From: B10-G9 sp963712165
Lineage (GTDB): Bacteria; Chloroflexota; Anaerolineae; Anaerolineales; UBA11858
DNA length: 64,000 nucleotides
NCBI GenBank assembly: GCA_963712165.1
Contig: CAVQGY010000005.1
Span: 186,001 to 250,000 of the forward strand
Direction: 5' to 3'
Part shown: in pieces, positions 40,070 through 49,163 of the stretch
Layout of the letters: each line of letters starts with the position of its first letter
How positions within the stretch are numbered: position 1 is the stretch's first letter
Made by a program: the position numbers and the translations under genes
Notes under the pieces: model-generated
What the model was told of the DNA's origin: nothing
The model's database searches: none
Seen by the model: the letters and a program-made list of their open reading frames with translations, nothing else

Positions 40070-40105
40070 CCCACAGGATATTGATCCTGTGGGATTTCCT
40101 TTTTA
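40070..40105 (+). terminator. Terminator of the BMC operon
   Basis: CCCACAGGAT (40070-40079) pairs with ATCCTGTGGG (40084-40093) around ATTG, followed by ATTTCCTTTTTAT. A 10-bp perfect stem 50 bases after tpiA. Confidence 0.85.
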
Positions 40106-40202
40106 TGGTATGGAATTCCAGGATGGTAAAATTCAGGAAAGACCCTGGTCTATCTCCCTGGAGTGGATGTCTGATCAGCGAGAATGAAATACTGGAGGAA
40201 GA

Positions 40203-41456
40203 ATGGATTCCGATTTTCAGTCAAATCTCAGGAAATATGCAGAACTGGCAGTAAAAGTGGGTTTAAACCTTCAGCCGGGTCAGAAGTTAATCATTCAGCA
40301 TTTCAGAGATGGAGGAGTACCCATCCAAATTGCACCTTTTATCAGGGAGCTTGCTGGCAGCGCTTACCGGGTAGGTTCACCCCTTGTGGATGTGCAGTGG
40401 CGGGATGAGGAGGTTTATTTTAGTCGGATGCAGTACGCCCCCCAGGATTCCATCTCCGAGACCGCGTTATATCTGATACAGGGCATCTTGGATGTGATCG
40501 AAAATGGGGGTGCGATGTTCACCATTTCTGCAATCAATCCGGATCGGATGGCAGGACAGGATCCCCAGGTGCTGGACCGGATGCAGCGGGGAATTCTAGA
40601 TGCCTGGAAACCTGTCAGCACCCTTCTTGGGAAAAATGCCATGAACTGGACCTTGCTTTGTGCACCCGATGAAGGGTGGGCCAGGAAACTTTTCCCGGAC
40701 CTGGTTGAGAAGGATCAGGTTCCAGCTCTCTGGGATGCCCTATTCAAGATTTCCAGGGTTTATGAAAAAGATCCCATCGCCGCCTGGCGAACGCATCTGG
40801 CAGGGCTGCAGGAGCGCAGTGATTATTTGAATAATAAAGCCTACCGGGAGCTGTACTACCGGGCTCCGGGAACAGATTTAAAATTAACCCTTCCAGAGGG
40901 CCATATTTGGCGCTCAGCAGGATTTAAGACCCAGAGCGGCATTCCCTTCACTGCCAATATCCCAACGGAGGAAGTTTTCACACTCCCGGATAGACGATTT
41001 ACGGAAGGAACTGTCCGGTCCACCCGACCGCTGGTCTATTCTGGCAACGTGATCGATCATTTCAGTTTGACCTTTAAGGAAGGCAAAGTGAATGATTTCT
41101 CCGCTGAAAGAGGAGAAAACATCCTTGAAAACCTGATCAAGACCGATGATGGGGCTTCTATGTTAGGGGAAGTTGCCCTGGTACCTAATAGCTCGCCCAT
41201 TTCCCAATCCGGACTGCTCTTTTATAACACTCTGCTGGATGAGAACGCTTCCTGCCACCTGGCCCTTGGCAGCGCCTACCGCTTCAGCCTGAATAATTGG
41301 GAAAGTATGACAGGTGAGGAGTTCGAACAGCTGGGCGGCAATAACAGCCTGGTACATTCAGACTTCATGATCGGGTCCGGTGATCTGGATATTGATGGTG
41401 TTCTCAAGAGCGGAGAGATAGAACCTGTATTTCGTGGCGGAGAATGGGCTTTCTAG
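40203..41456 (+). CDS. M29-family aminopeptidase
   Basis: 417 residues, the usual size for thermophilic aminopeptidases T/S. Motifs with metal ligands are NIPTEEVFTLPDR (about 260), LGEVALVPNSSPI (about 322), NASCHLALGSAY (about 352) and VHSDFMIGSGDLDIDG near the C-terminus. It removes N-terminal residues from peptides in the cytoplasm. CTGGAGGAAG precedes ATG 40203. TldD/TldE follow in the same direction, so a peptide-processing unit is likely. Confidence 0.92.
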   Translation: MDSDFQSNLRKYAELAVKVGLNLQPGQKLIIQHFRDGGVPIQIAPFIRELAGSAYRVGSPLVDVQWRDEEVYFSRMQYAPQDSISETALYLIQGILDVIENGGAMFTISAINPDRMAGQDPQVLDRMQRGILDAWKPVSTLLGKNAMNWTLLCAPDEGWARKLFPDLVEKDQVPALWDALFKISRVYEKDPIAAWRTHLAGLQERSDYLNNKAYRELYYRAPGTDLKLTLPEGHIWRSAGFKTQSGIPFTANIPTEEVFTLPDRRFTEGTVRSTRPLVYSGNVIDHFSLTFKEGKVNDFSAERGENILENLIKTDDGASMLGEVALVPNSSPISQSGLLFYNTLLDENASCHLALGSAYRFSLNNWESMTGEEFEQLGGNNSLVHSDFMIGSGDLDIDGVLKSGEIEPVFRGGEWAF

Positions 41457-41505
41457 ATCCCTCAAGATATCCACGAGCAGATAGAGGTAGAGATTGGAGA
41501 AGAAA

Positions 41506-42900
41506 ATGAATAATAGTCTATTAACCCCAGCTATGGAGAAACTCCGGCCCGATCTGGGCCAGGTGGTCTCCCTCCTGGAGTCCAAAGCGCCTTATGGTGC
41601 TGTCTCCCTCTCGTCCCGGGAGGTCACCCAATATATGGTTGAGAACAATCAGGAGAAAGTGAATACTCGCGAACCTACAGCAGGTGTGATCTTACGGGCA
41701 TTTGACGGTCATACATTGCGAGAAAGAAGCCTGGGAGGATTCAACCGGGAGAAGGTGTTCCAGGAAACCAGGGATTTTATTAAGGGTGTCTCGTTCAGAG
41801 AGAACGGGAAGATAGATCCAGGAGAGGAGCAGGTTGAGAGTTTCCAGACAGCGATGGAGCATGATCCGGACCTGATTCCGGTCCAGGATAAGCTCGATTA
41901 CCTGCGGGAGCTCAATCAGCGGGTGAACAAGATTGATTCCCGAATTGTCGATGTCCGGGTCAATTTCATGGAGTTCAGGGAGAAATCGGTATTCCGAAAT
42001 CGGGCCAAGGATCTGGCCCAGGATATTCAGCGGGTGCGCTTGTCCATCATGGTCATGATGATGGGTGAAAAAGGTGTGGTCTTCGATTGGATCACAAAAT
42101 GCGGTACCGCAGGATTGGAGATTCTCACATTTAGCGATGATGAATTGGAGAAGTTGGTCAAGACCTCCATCGGGTTGCTGAACGCCGAAAGGATCGAGCC
42201 AGGGGAATACTCGGTTGTCACGGCCCCTGGTGTGTCCGGTGTGATCTCCCATGAATCCTTCGGCCATGGGGTAGAAGCGGATATGTTCCTCAAGGAAAGA
42301 GCCAAAGCGGCCAATTTTATTGGCAAACGTGTGGGTTCTGAATTGGTGAATATCTATGATGACCCCAGCCTGGATGGAGCATATGGATCTCACTTCTTTG
42401 ATGATGAAGGATTTCTTGCAAAAACAACCCGGATCGTTAACAAAGGAATCTTTGAACGAGGTATAACAGATCTGTATTCCGCGACTGCGCTGGGTCTGGA
42501 ACGCTCCGCAAACGGACGCAGGCAGGATCGTACCCGAAAAGTTTATCCCAGGATGACCAATACCTTTTTTGGCTCTGGCGAAACCCCGCTAAAGGATTTG
42601 ATCGGCCAGGTGGAGGATGGGATCTATGTCGTTAAACATACCTCTGGCATGGAGGATCCCAAAGGCTGGGGGATCCAGGTGACCGGACATCATGGATATG
42701 AGATCAAAGGCGGTCAGCTGACAGAGAGAATGTATGCACCGATTGGCATGACAGGTTATGTGCCTGATGTGCTATCAAGCATCACAGCCGTGGGAAATGA
42801 CTTTGGGTTAACCTGTGGATTCTGTGGCAAAGGAAACAAGGAAATCGTACCTGTGACTACAGGAGGACCTCATCTGTTAATGAAAGCGAGGTTGGGCTGA
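41506..42900 (+). CDS. tldD: TldD-like metallopeptidase
   Basis: 464 residues. The zinc site HESFGH in GVISHESFGHGVEADMF (about 247-263) is the TldD HEXXXH motif. GTGMEDP-like HTSGMEDPKGWGIQVT and FGLTCGFCGKG near the end are further family marks. TldD acts with TldE/PmbA as a heterodimeric protease on unstructured peptides. Start ATG 41506 lies seven bases after GGAG. The stop overlaps the next ATG. Confidence 0.9.
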   Translation: MNNSLLTPAMEKLRPDLGQVVSLLESKAPYGAVSLSSREVTQYMVENNQEKVNTREPTAGVILRAFDGHTLRERSLGGFNREKVFQETRDFIKGVSFRENGKIDPGEEQVESFQTAMEHDPDLIPVQDKLDYLRELNQRVNKIDSRIVDVRVNFMEFREKSVFRNRAKDLAQDIQRVRLSIMVMMMGEKGVVFDWITKCGTAGLEILTFSDDELEKLVKTSIGLLNAERIEPGEYSVVTAPGVSGVISHESFGHGVEADMFLKERAKAANFIGKRVGSELVNIYDDPSLDGAYGSHFFDDEGFLAKTTRIVNKGIFERGITDLYSATALGLERSANGRRQDRTRKVYPRMTNTFFGSGETPLKDLIGQVEDGIYVVKHTSGMEDPKGWGIQVTGHHGYEIKGGQLTERMYAPIGMTGYVPDVLSSITAVGNDFGLTCGFCGKGNKEIVPVTTGGPHLLMKARLG

Positions 42901-44213
42901 TGATCGAGATTATCCAACAAGCACTTGGGAACCACCCAGCTATCAAAGCCTGGACCATCCGCCAGGAGAGCTCCCGCAGCATCCAGCAGTATGATCTGAA
43001 GGATCACGCCGAAGCCGTGAGGGATGTGGACTCAGAGATTTTTGTCGTGGACGTGCTCTGCGATTCTATTGATAAAGAGGGCAAACCCAGCAGCGGTTTG
43101 GGAAATGTTTCCTTCCTGCCAGGGGTAGATATAACTAGCGCTCTAGAGAAAGCGGTGCTCACCGCCCAGCTTATGCATAACGAACCCTATGATTTTGCGG
43201 AACCGGCTCCGATTCCAGAACTTGAACTGGCAGATCCGACCTATCAACAAGATCCAGAAGGGGAGGTAAAAAAAATTCTGGACACCCTTAAGGAGACCAC
43301 TGAGCTTTACCCTCAAGTTCGGTTGACCGCTGCTGAGTGTTATGGCCAGGAAAGACAAATACATCTGGTCAGCAGCAAGGGAATCGATGCCAGTCAAACA
43401 GTGACAGATATTTACTTAGAGTGGGTATATATCGGGGGAGAAGGCGAGAATGAAGTGGAAACCTTCGCTGAGATCAGACGCCGAAGAATTGCGGATCTGA
43501 ATCTGGAAGAAGAAGCTTCCTTGCGCGCTCAATACACTTCAGATCTGCTGCGAACAGGAAAGCCAATCAGCTATACTGGTCCGGTCGTCGTGCAGGGAAG
43601 CACCCTGGCCGGGATGGTAGCTGGAGAAATCCTGGGGGGCAGCCTTGTAAAAAGCTTATCGAATGCCAGTCTTAAAAACAGCAGGCAGACACCCTGGGAA
43701 GTAGGAAAATCCATCTTCCGGGAGGAAGTCAAGGGAGACGACTTGAATATCTGGGCCAACCGGCAGATTCCTTATGGAGTGCCTTCCAGCTCCTTTGATA
43801 ATGAGGGTATACCCGCTCAGCGTGTACCATTGATCCAGCAGAATAAGCTGGTTTCTTTTATTGCAGACCAGCGTTATGCCCACTATCAAAAATCAAGACC
43901 CACCGGTGATTTTGGCTGCTTGGAATTGCCGGCAGGAAGGAGGCCTTTGACGGATTTAATGTCTGGGGCGTATATCGAGATTGCTGAGTTCTCCTGGTTC
44001 AATCCTAATCCCAGGACCGGAGATTTCGCTTGTGAGATCCGCCTGGGTTACCAGGTTGAAGATGGGCAGAAAAAACCCTTCAAAGGTGGTATGCTGGTTG
44101 GGAACCTGTTAGATGCCCTGGCAGATGTGCACTGGTCAAAGGAGACCGGATTTTACGGCCACTATCTCGGGCCACGGGGAGCCAGGTTCAATTCACTCAA
44201 GGTTGCGGCGTGA
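42900..44213 (+). CDS. tldE: TldE/PmbA-like partner protein
   Basis: 437 residues of the PmbA/TldE family: about 215-230 YTGPVVVQGSTLAGMV, YGVPSSSFDNEGIPAQR, and C-terminal FACEIRLGYQVEDGQKKPFKG. It lacks the zinc motif, as expected for TldE. The ATG overlaps the tldD stop (TGATG), matching the obligate pair. Confidence 0.9.
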   Translation: MIEIIQQALGNHPAIKAWTIRQESSRSIQQYDLKDHAEAVRDVDSEIFVVDVLCDSIDKEGKPSSGLGNVSFLPGVDITSALEKAVLTAQLMHNEPYDFAEPAPIPELELADPTYQQDPEGEVKKILDTLKETTELYPQVRLTAAECYGQERQIHLVSSKGIDASQTVTDIYLEWVYIGGEGENEVETFAEIRRRRIADLNLEEEASLRAQYTSDLLRTGKPISYTGPVVVQGSTLAGMVAGEILGGSLVKSLSNASLKNSRQTPWEVGKSIFREEVKGDDLNIWANRQIPYGVPSSSFDNEGIPAQRVPLIQQNKLVSFIADQRYAHYQKSRPTGDFGCLELPAGRRPLTDLMSGAYIEIAEFSWFNPNPRTGDFACEIRLGYQVEDGQKKPFKGGMLVGNLLDALADVHWSKETGFYGHYLGPRGARFNSLKVAA

Positions 44214-44247
44214 ACCACGAATCAACTTATTTTGCAGGTTCTAAGCG

Positions 44248-45156
44248 ATGAATCTATCAGAGCTTGCCCGGATAGTTTTTAAATCCCAATTGGAGCGGAT
44301 GCAGCTCAATCTGGATGGCTGCATTGCAGGTCTGGATCCCATTCACCTCCATGATCTGCGAGTAGCTAACCGGCGTACACGGGGAGCATTGAACGATTTT
44401 CAGAATCTTCTCCCGAATGAGGTAGTCGAAAAATACCTGGAAGAATTTCGCTGGATCCATAAGATCACAGGCCCGGTGAGAGATATCGATATCGGGTTGT
44501 CGCGTTTTCCCGCCTATGAGAAGAAGATCTCCAAGAACTGGCGCAGGCACCTGGTTCCTGCCAGAGAAATGCTGGAAATCAAACGCCAGTCTGCCCAGGA
44601 GGAATTAGTTTCTGTTTTGAACTCAAAAAAAGTAAGTGATCTCTTTTCATCCTGGTCAGACCTGCTGGAGAGCGGAATGTTAGATGGGAGTGAATACTCC
44701 CTGGAACCTGCCCGGGAGTATGGCTGCCTGCGGATCATCAAACGCTATCGAAGAACACGCAAGACCGGACTGGAATTGGGCAAAAAATCGCATGCTGAGC
44801 AGTTCCATGATTTCCGCATTAGAGTTAAAGAATTACGCTACCTGATGGAATTCTTCCAGTTAGTGGTCGATCAGGAAGAATATGACAAGCTGCGGATTGA
44901 GATAAAAAATGTGCAGGATGCCCTGGGAGTATATCAGGATGCAGACATCCAGGTAGCCTGTCTGATCCATTTGGCTGAGGATCTTGATAAATCAGGGAGC
45001 AGTTTGGATCCCATTTTGGCATTGGGGCAATGGATTGGCATCTATGAAAAGGAAATCCGGAGCGCACGAAAGAAATCCCTCATAGCTGTCCGCTGGCTGA
45101 CAAACGATTTGACCGCCAGGGAATTCCAAAGCTGTTTTAAGTACCCCGTGGACTAG
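44248..45156 (+). CDS. CHAD domain protein
   Basis: 302 residues, all helical. Conserved His and Arg/Lys clusters in HLHDLRVANRRTRGAL (about 34) and FHDFRIRVKELRYLMEF (about 190) mark a CHAD domain, which binds inorganic polyphosphate. No CYTH domain is fused. It is 35 bases after tldE. A SixA-like phosphatase, often linked with CHAD genes, lies 2 kb downstream. Confidence 0.9.
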   Translation: MNLSELARIVFKSQLERMQLNLDGCIAGLDPIHLHDLRVANRRTRGALNDFQNLLPNEVVEKYLEEFRWIHKITGPVRDIDIGLSRFPAYEKKISKNWRRHLVPAREMLEIKRQSAQEELVSVLNSKKVSDLFSSWSDLLESGMLDGSEYSLEPAREYGCLRIIKRYRRTRKTGLELGKKSHAEQFHDFRIRVKELRYLMEFFQLVVDQEEYDKLRIEIKNVQDALGVYQDADIQVACLIHLAEDLDKSGSSLDPILALGQWIGIYEKEIRSARKKSLIAVRWLTNDLTAREFQSCFKYPVD

Positions 45157-45248
45157 AAAATCGCTGCTCCCCATCTGGTCTGATCAACCCACCTTCAAGA
45201 TGGTTTAATCTAGTAATTTTTCGAGTACCTTGTGGTAAACTCATCCAC

Positions 45249-45875
45249 ATGTTAAAACCAATCAATTGGAAAACCTTTCCACGAGATTTCGCCGTTGCCA
45301 TGCTCGGATTTGTGATCTACGGCCTGGCGATCGCCCTGATCATCCGGGCTGAACTGGGAACTGGCCCCTGGGCGGTGCTAGCAGTGGCTCTGGCGGATCT
45401 TAGCGGGACGACTCCCGGGACGATGCTTATCATAACTGGGTTCCTGGTGCTGATCGGCGCGGTCCTGCTTAAAGAGCGGATTGGCTGGGCAACCTTAGGC
45501 AATATTCTTTTTATTGGACCCTGGACGGATCTATTCCTTTTTTTGATCCCTTCCCTCAGGGATTTCTTGTGGCTTCGCATCCTGGGTTTGTTTTTGGCCG
45601 TGGTTCTATCCGGAGTGGCGACGGCGGTATATATTAGCGTGAATGGGGGCGCTGGTCCCAGGGATAGCTTGATGTTGGCTGTCTCCCGTGTATCAGGGAA
45701 AAGCGTGCGAACTTCCAGGGCGGTGATCGAGGTCTTGGTTGTGATGGTCGGGTGGCTGTTAAAAGGCCCTGTCGGGATTGGAACGCTGGTTTTTGCGATC
45801 TTTATCGGCCCCCTGGTTCAGCTCTTCTTTAAGATCTTCCACGCTGGTCCCCAGTATTCCACTCAGGAAAGTTAA
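45249..45875 (+). CDS. YczE/YitT-like membrane protein
   Basis: 208 residues with five to six predicted helices. LIIRAELGTGPWAVLAVAL (about 31) and VYISVNGGAGPRDSLMLAV (about 127) are repeated family motifs (GxGPxD). Related proteins have no settled function, with a transport or secretion-related role proposed for YczE. Its stop overlaps the ATG of the phosphoesterase gene by one base, so the two are coupled. Confidence 0.8.
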   Translation: MLKPINWKTFPRDFAVAMLGFVIYGLAIALIIRAELGTGPWAVLAVALADLSGTTPGTMLIITGFLVLIGAVLLKERIGWATLGNILFIGPWTDLFLFLIPSLRDFLWLRILGLFLAVVLSGVATAVYISVNGGAGPRDSLMLAVSRVSGKSVRTSRAVIEVLVVMVGWLLKGPVGIGTLVFAIFIGPLVQLFFKIFHAGPQYSTQES

Positions 45876-46936
45876 TGTCCCAAATGTTGTTCCTTTATCA
45901 TATGATTGCCAGCCTTGTGACAGGTCTGGCTGTCTTCACTCTCTACCAGATGAGGGAAGATAGACCAGTTATGAAAACCATCCTGCTGGGAATACTTCTT
46001 CTCTTTGGCTTAGCGTTGACAGCTATCTTCTTCCCGGTGGATGGCTTTGCGAGGGTCCAGCTGCTAGCCTGGGAGGCATTCCTTTATTTTCCCATCTTCT
46101 TATCCCTGGGCATAGTTTTCTTCTGGAGTTTCCAGCGCCGTACAGCAATAGCCCTTTTGATCCTGCTGGCGATCACCATGCTGATTGCGATAGACAGCTT
46201 CTTGATCGAACCCTACTGGTTGAAGGTTTCAAGGTATGAAATCTCCTCCCCAAAGTTGGACGAACCCCTGACTGTCGCCTTACTGGCAGATATCCAGACG
46301 GATTCACCCGGAGAGTTTGAAAGGGATGTCCTGGAGATTGTCAACGAGATGAACCCGGATCTGATCCTGCTGGCTGGGGACTATATCCAGGTGTGGGATC
46401 CAGACAGTTACCAGGGTCAGGGCAGAGCCCTGAATGAGATCCTGCGCGACGCGGACCTTTTTGCGAAATTTGGTATTTATGCAGTCCGGGGAAATGTTGA
46501 CTGGAATAGCTGGAAGGATATTTTCACGGACCTTGATATCAGGCTCTTCGATGAGACCGAGGCTGTTGACCTGGGCCCCATCATGCTTACCGGAGTTGGC
46601 TGGGTGGATTCGGCCAATCCCTCTCTCCAGATCGAAGGGGGCGAAAAATTCCATATCGTTTTGGGACATTCACCGAATTTCAGCCTGGGAGAGATCGAGG
46701 GTGATCTTTTGCTGGCCGGGCATACTCATGGGGGCCAGGTCCAGCTGCCGGGTATTGGCCCGCTGGTTACCATATCTGTAGTTCCCCGCGCTTGGGCATC
46801 CGGATTGACAGAGATCGATCCTGGGAAACACCTGTTGGTCTCGAATGGTGTCGGATTGGAACGGGGGTATGCCCCACGAATGCGATTTCTGTGCCGACCG
46901 GAAGTGATCCTGATAACCCTGAAACCAGCTGACTGA
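45875..46936 (+). CDS. Membrane-anchored metallophosphoesterase
   Basis: 353 residues. Four predicted helices (about 5-105) precede a calcineurin-like domain with LLADIQTD (about 138), LLAGDYIQ, YAVRGNVDW, VLGHSPNF and LLAGHTHGGQVQLPG. It resembles YkuE/YaeI-type phosphoesterases, some of which act on lipid A precursors or peptidoglycan lipids. Two usual metal ligands are changed: the His of DXH is Gln (DIQ) and the GNHD His is Val (GNVD). The active site is therefore modified; the remaining ligands are intact. Confidence 0.8.
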   Translation: MSQMLFLYHMIASLVTGLAVFTLYQMREDRPVMKTILLGILLLFGLALTAIFFPVDGFARVQLLAWEAFLYFPIFLSLGIVFFWSFQRRTAIALLILLAITMLIAIDSFLIEPYWLKVSRYEISSPKLDEPLTVALLADIQTDSPGEFERDVLEIVNEMNPDLILLAGDYIQVWDPDSYQGQGRALNEILRDADLFAKFGIYAVRGNVDWNSWKDIFTDLDIRLFDETEAVDLGPIMLTGVGWVDSANPSLQIEGGEKFHIVLGHSPNFSLGEIEGDLLLAGHTHGGQVQLPGIGPLVTISVVPRAWASGLTEIDPGKHLLVSNGVGLERGYAPRMRFLCRPEVILITLKPAD

Positions 46937-47060
46937 TCCGATCAGATCTCCCACTACACAGGAGCGGCGTTTTTCCTGTATACTGAATATGTGATTATCC
47001 TGGATCACTACTCGAATGGCTCTCTCTGAAAAAAGCTGCTAGGGAGGAGAAAATAAAAAA

Positions 47061-47555
47061 ATGAAAACCCTTGTTATTGTCCGTCATGCAAAATCATCCT
47101 GGGATGATCCCTTTCTGTCAGATCATCAGCGTCCCTTGGCAAAACGGGGTTTACGTGATGCGCCGAAAATGGGGACAAGGCTGGCTGAATGGGGACCTCC
47201 CATAGATCGAGTGATATCCAGCTCCGCTGTCAGGGCACTGGCAACCGCGGAGATGGTAACGGCTGAAATGGGGCTGCCCTGGGACGAAATCCAGGTGGAG
47301 GACGACCTCTATCACGCAACAGAACTTGAAATACTGGAGTTAATCCAGGAACAGGAAGATTACCTGGATGGGTTGATGTTGTTCGGCCACAATCCCGGCA
47401 TGACCTATCTGATCAATGACCTTTCAGACCTGGACCTGGACAACCTGCCGACTTGCGGGGTGGCTATCCTGCAATTCGATGTGGAAAGCTGGACTTCAAT
47501 TGGCGAGGTGATCGCGTCGGAGTCAGTGTTTGATTACCCCAAGCGAAAGCATTAA
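47061..47555 (+). CDS. SixA-like histidine phosphatase
   Basis: 164 residues. The RHG-type nucleophile is in VRHAKSSWDD (His near residue 9), the second catalytic His in LFGHNPGMT (about 114), with SSAVRALATAEMV between. SixA removes phosphate from His on phosphorelay proteins (ArcB, and NPr in the nitrogen PTS). Relevant here is the nearby HPr/enzyme I pair, but no direct link is shown. AGGGAGGAG precedes the ATG. Confidence 0.9.
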   Translation: MKTLVIVRHAKSSWDDPFLSDHQRPLAKRGLRDAPKMGTRLAEWGPPIDRVISSSAVRALATAEMVTAEMGLPWDEIQVEDDLYHATELEILELIQEQEDYLDGLMLFGHNPGMTYLINDLSDLDLDNLPTCGVAILQFDVESWTSIGEVIASESVFDYPKRKH

Positions 47556-47684
47556 AGAAATACGAGTGATGTAGACGTGGTTTCTTGCGGTGAGACCCGG
47601 GTTCGTTTATTCTCTGTCTTTGTGGAATGATGTAATGGACATATTTGGTACTCGAAATTGGATTTAACCCATTAGAATCTTTGA

Positions 47685-47735
47685 TTGACAATCCCCTGAT
47701 AATAGCTATAATATACGTAGATGCAAATATTCGCA
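47685..47735 (+). promoter_or_regulatory. Promoter and candidate metal-responsive operator
   Basis: TTGACA (47685-47690), 16 bases, TATAAT (47707-47712). TGCAAAT-ATTCGCA (47722-47735) is a near-perfect 7-7 dyad at about +3 to +17, a good place for autorepression by the Fur-family protein encoded next. Confidence 0.7.
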
Positions 47736-47747
47736 ATAGGATAGATT

Positions 47748-48173
47748 ATGTCACACTGCCACACGATCCTTGCTGAACTGCGCAGTAGAGGTTATAGGAT
47801 CACTCCCCAGCGGGAGATGATCATCCAGGCCATTGCCCACAATTCCAGGCATACTACTGCAGAAGAGATCGCCGTTCAGCTCCAAGAACACACTCAGGCA
47901 ATCAATCTTGCGACAGTTTACCGAACGCTCGATCTGCTCTGGCAGGAAGGATTTGCCTGCCGGAATGATTTGAGTGAGGGGAAGACAGTTTACACTACAT
48001 TTCAGCATGGACCCCATATCCACCTGGTTTGCCGCAAGTGTGATCAGGTGATCGATGCCGATGCGGCGGTGTTAAGTAAACTGGACCGGGAACTTCAAGA
48101 GGGATATGGTTTTGATTCGGACCTGGGCCATTTCTCGATTTTTGGTATCTGCTCCGAATGCCAGGAGCGGTAA
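47748..48173 (+). CDS. Fur-family metalloregulator (Fur/Zur/Nur type)
   Basis: 141 residues. N-terminal winged helix (about 1-80): GYRITPQREMIIQAI, HTTAEEIAVQL, LATVYRTLDLLWQEGF. Metal-site residues are GPHIHLVCRKCDQV (about 88) and the structural-zinc pair CSEC at the C-terminus. Which metal it senses cannot be fixed, but the CbiMQO importer genes that follow suggest nickel or cobalt (Nur-like) or zinc. It lies 40 bases before cbiM with no terminator. Confidence 0.9.
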   Translation: MSHCHTILAELRSRGYRITPQREMIIQAIAHNSRHTTAEEIAVQLQEHTQAINLATVYRTLDLLWQEGFACRNDLSEGKTVYTTFQHGPHIHLVCRKCDQVIDADAAVLSKLDRELQEGYGFDSDLGHFSIFGICSECQER

Positions 48174-48213
48174 GAACTTCCCTGCTTGGACATTCAGATA
48201 GGAGGAGAGAAAA

Positions 48214-49155
48214 ATGTTATTTGCCCCAGTAAATCTGCATATCCCTGATGGATTCCTGACCTTAATGGTGTCCCTGATATTTTGGTTGATCACCATCCTT
48301 ATGGTTTGGCTGGCTGTCTCGAAGACCAATCAGAGTTTAGGAGAGAAACAAATTCCCTTGATGGGTGTAATGGCGGCTTTTATTTTTGCAGCCCAAATGT
48401 TGAACTTTCCCATCGCTGGAGGAACATCCGGACATTTTCTGGGGGGTGCCCTGGCAGCCATTGTGCTTGGTCCATGGGCAGGTATTCTGGTAATGACCGC
48501 AGTTGTGGGTGTCCAGGCTCTGCTCTTCCAGGACGGCGGTTTGCTGGTGATGGGCGCCAATATATTTAATATGGGAATTTTGACTGCTGTGATCGGTTTT
48601 GGTTTGTACCGGTTGGTGGTTCACCAGAAACGCGGGATTCGGCTGGCGGTTGCTGGCAGCGGGGCCTGGCTTGCCACTATGACGGCAGCTCTGGTAACAG
48701 CGCTTCAGCTCTGGCTGAGCGGGACCACCCGTTTGGAAATAGTCCTGCCCGCTATGTTGGGTGTGCATGCCCTGATCGGCATCGGCGAAGGATTGATCAC
48801 GGTTGCTGCCTTGGCTTATATTGAGCAAACCCGGCCGGATTTGTTGAGTTTGGAAAAAACAGCCCAGGGTGGGGGAAAGGGTTGGGTTGTGGGAGGCGTC
48901 CTTTTAACTCTGGCAGCTCTGTTTCTGTCGCCATTTGCCTCTGGAAACCCGGATGGATTGGAGAGAGTGGCGGAGGACCTTGGTTTCCTGAGCGCCGGTC
49001 AGGGCCCATCTTATCAATTACTGCCTGATTATACGATTCCCCTTCTAGGAGAAACATCCCTTTCTACGATCCTGGCCGGTGTAGTTGGGGCAGCTGTCCT
49101 AATGGGTCTTTTGATCCTGCTGGGCAGAAATCTGCGCAAGCGCACAGAGAGGTAA
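48214..49155 (+). CDS. cbiM: ECF metal transporter substrate component CbiM/NikM with fused CbiN-like domain
   Basis: 313 residues. HIPDGFL (9-15), the metal-binding N-terminus, is here preceded by eight extra residues, unlike the usual MHIPDG. GFIFAAQ-like MAAFIFAAQMLNFPIAGGTSGHFLGG is the CbiM core. The C-terminal part (about 225-300) has FASGNPDGLERVAEDLGF, the PDGLE domain otherwise seen in CbiN/NikN. It takes up Co2+ or Ni2+ with CbiQ and CbiO. AGGAGGAG supports ATG 48214. Confidence 0.9.
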   Translation: MLFAPVNLHIPDGFLTLMVSLIFWLITILMVWLAVSKTNQSLGEKQIPLMGVMAAFIFAAQMLNFPIAGGTSGHFLGGALAAIVLGPWAGILVMTAVVGVQALLFQDGGLLVMGANIFNMGILTAVIGFGLYRLVVHQKRGIRLAVAGSGAWLATMTAALVTALQLWLSGTTRLEIVLPAMLGVHALIGIGEGLITVAALAYIEQTRPDLLSLEKTAQGGGKGWVVGGVLLTLAALFLSPFASGNPDGLERVAEDLGFLSAGQGPSYQLLPDYTIPLLGETSLSTILAGVVGAAVLMGLLILLGRNLRKRTER

Positions 49156-49163
49156 GATAGTCT

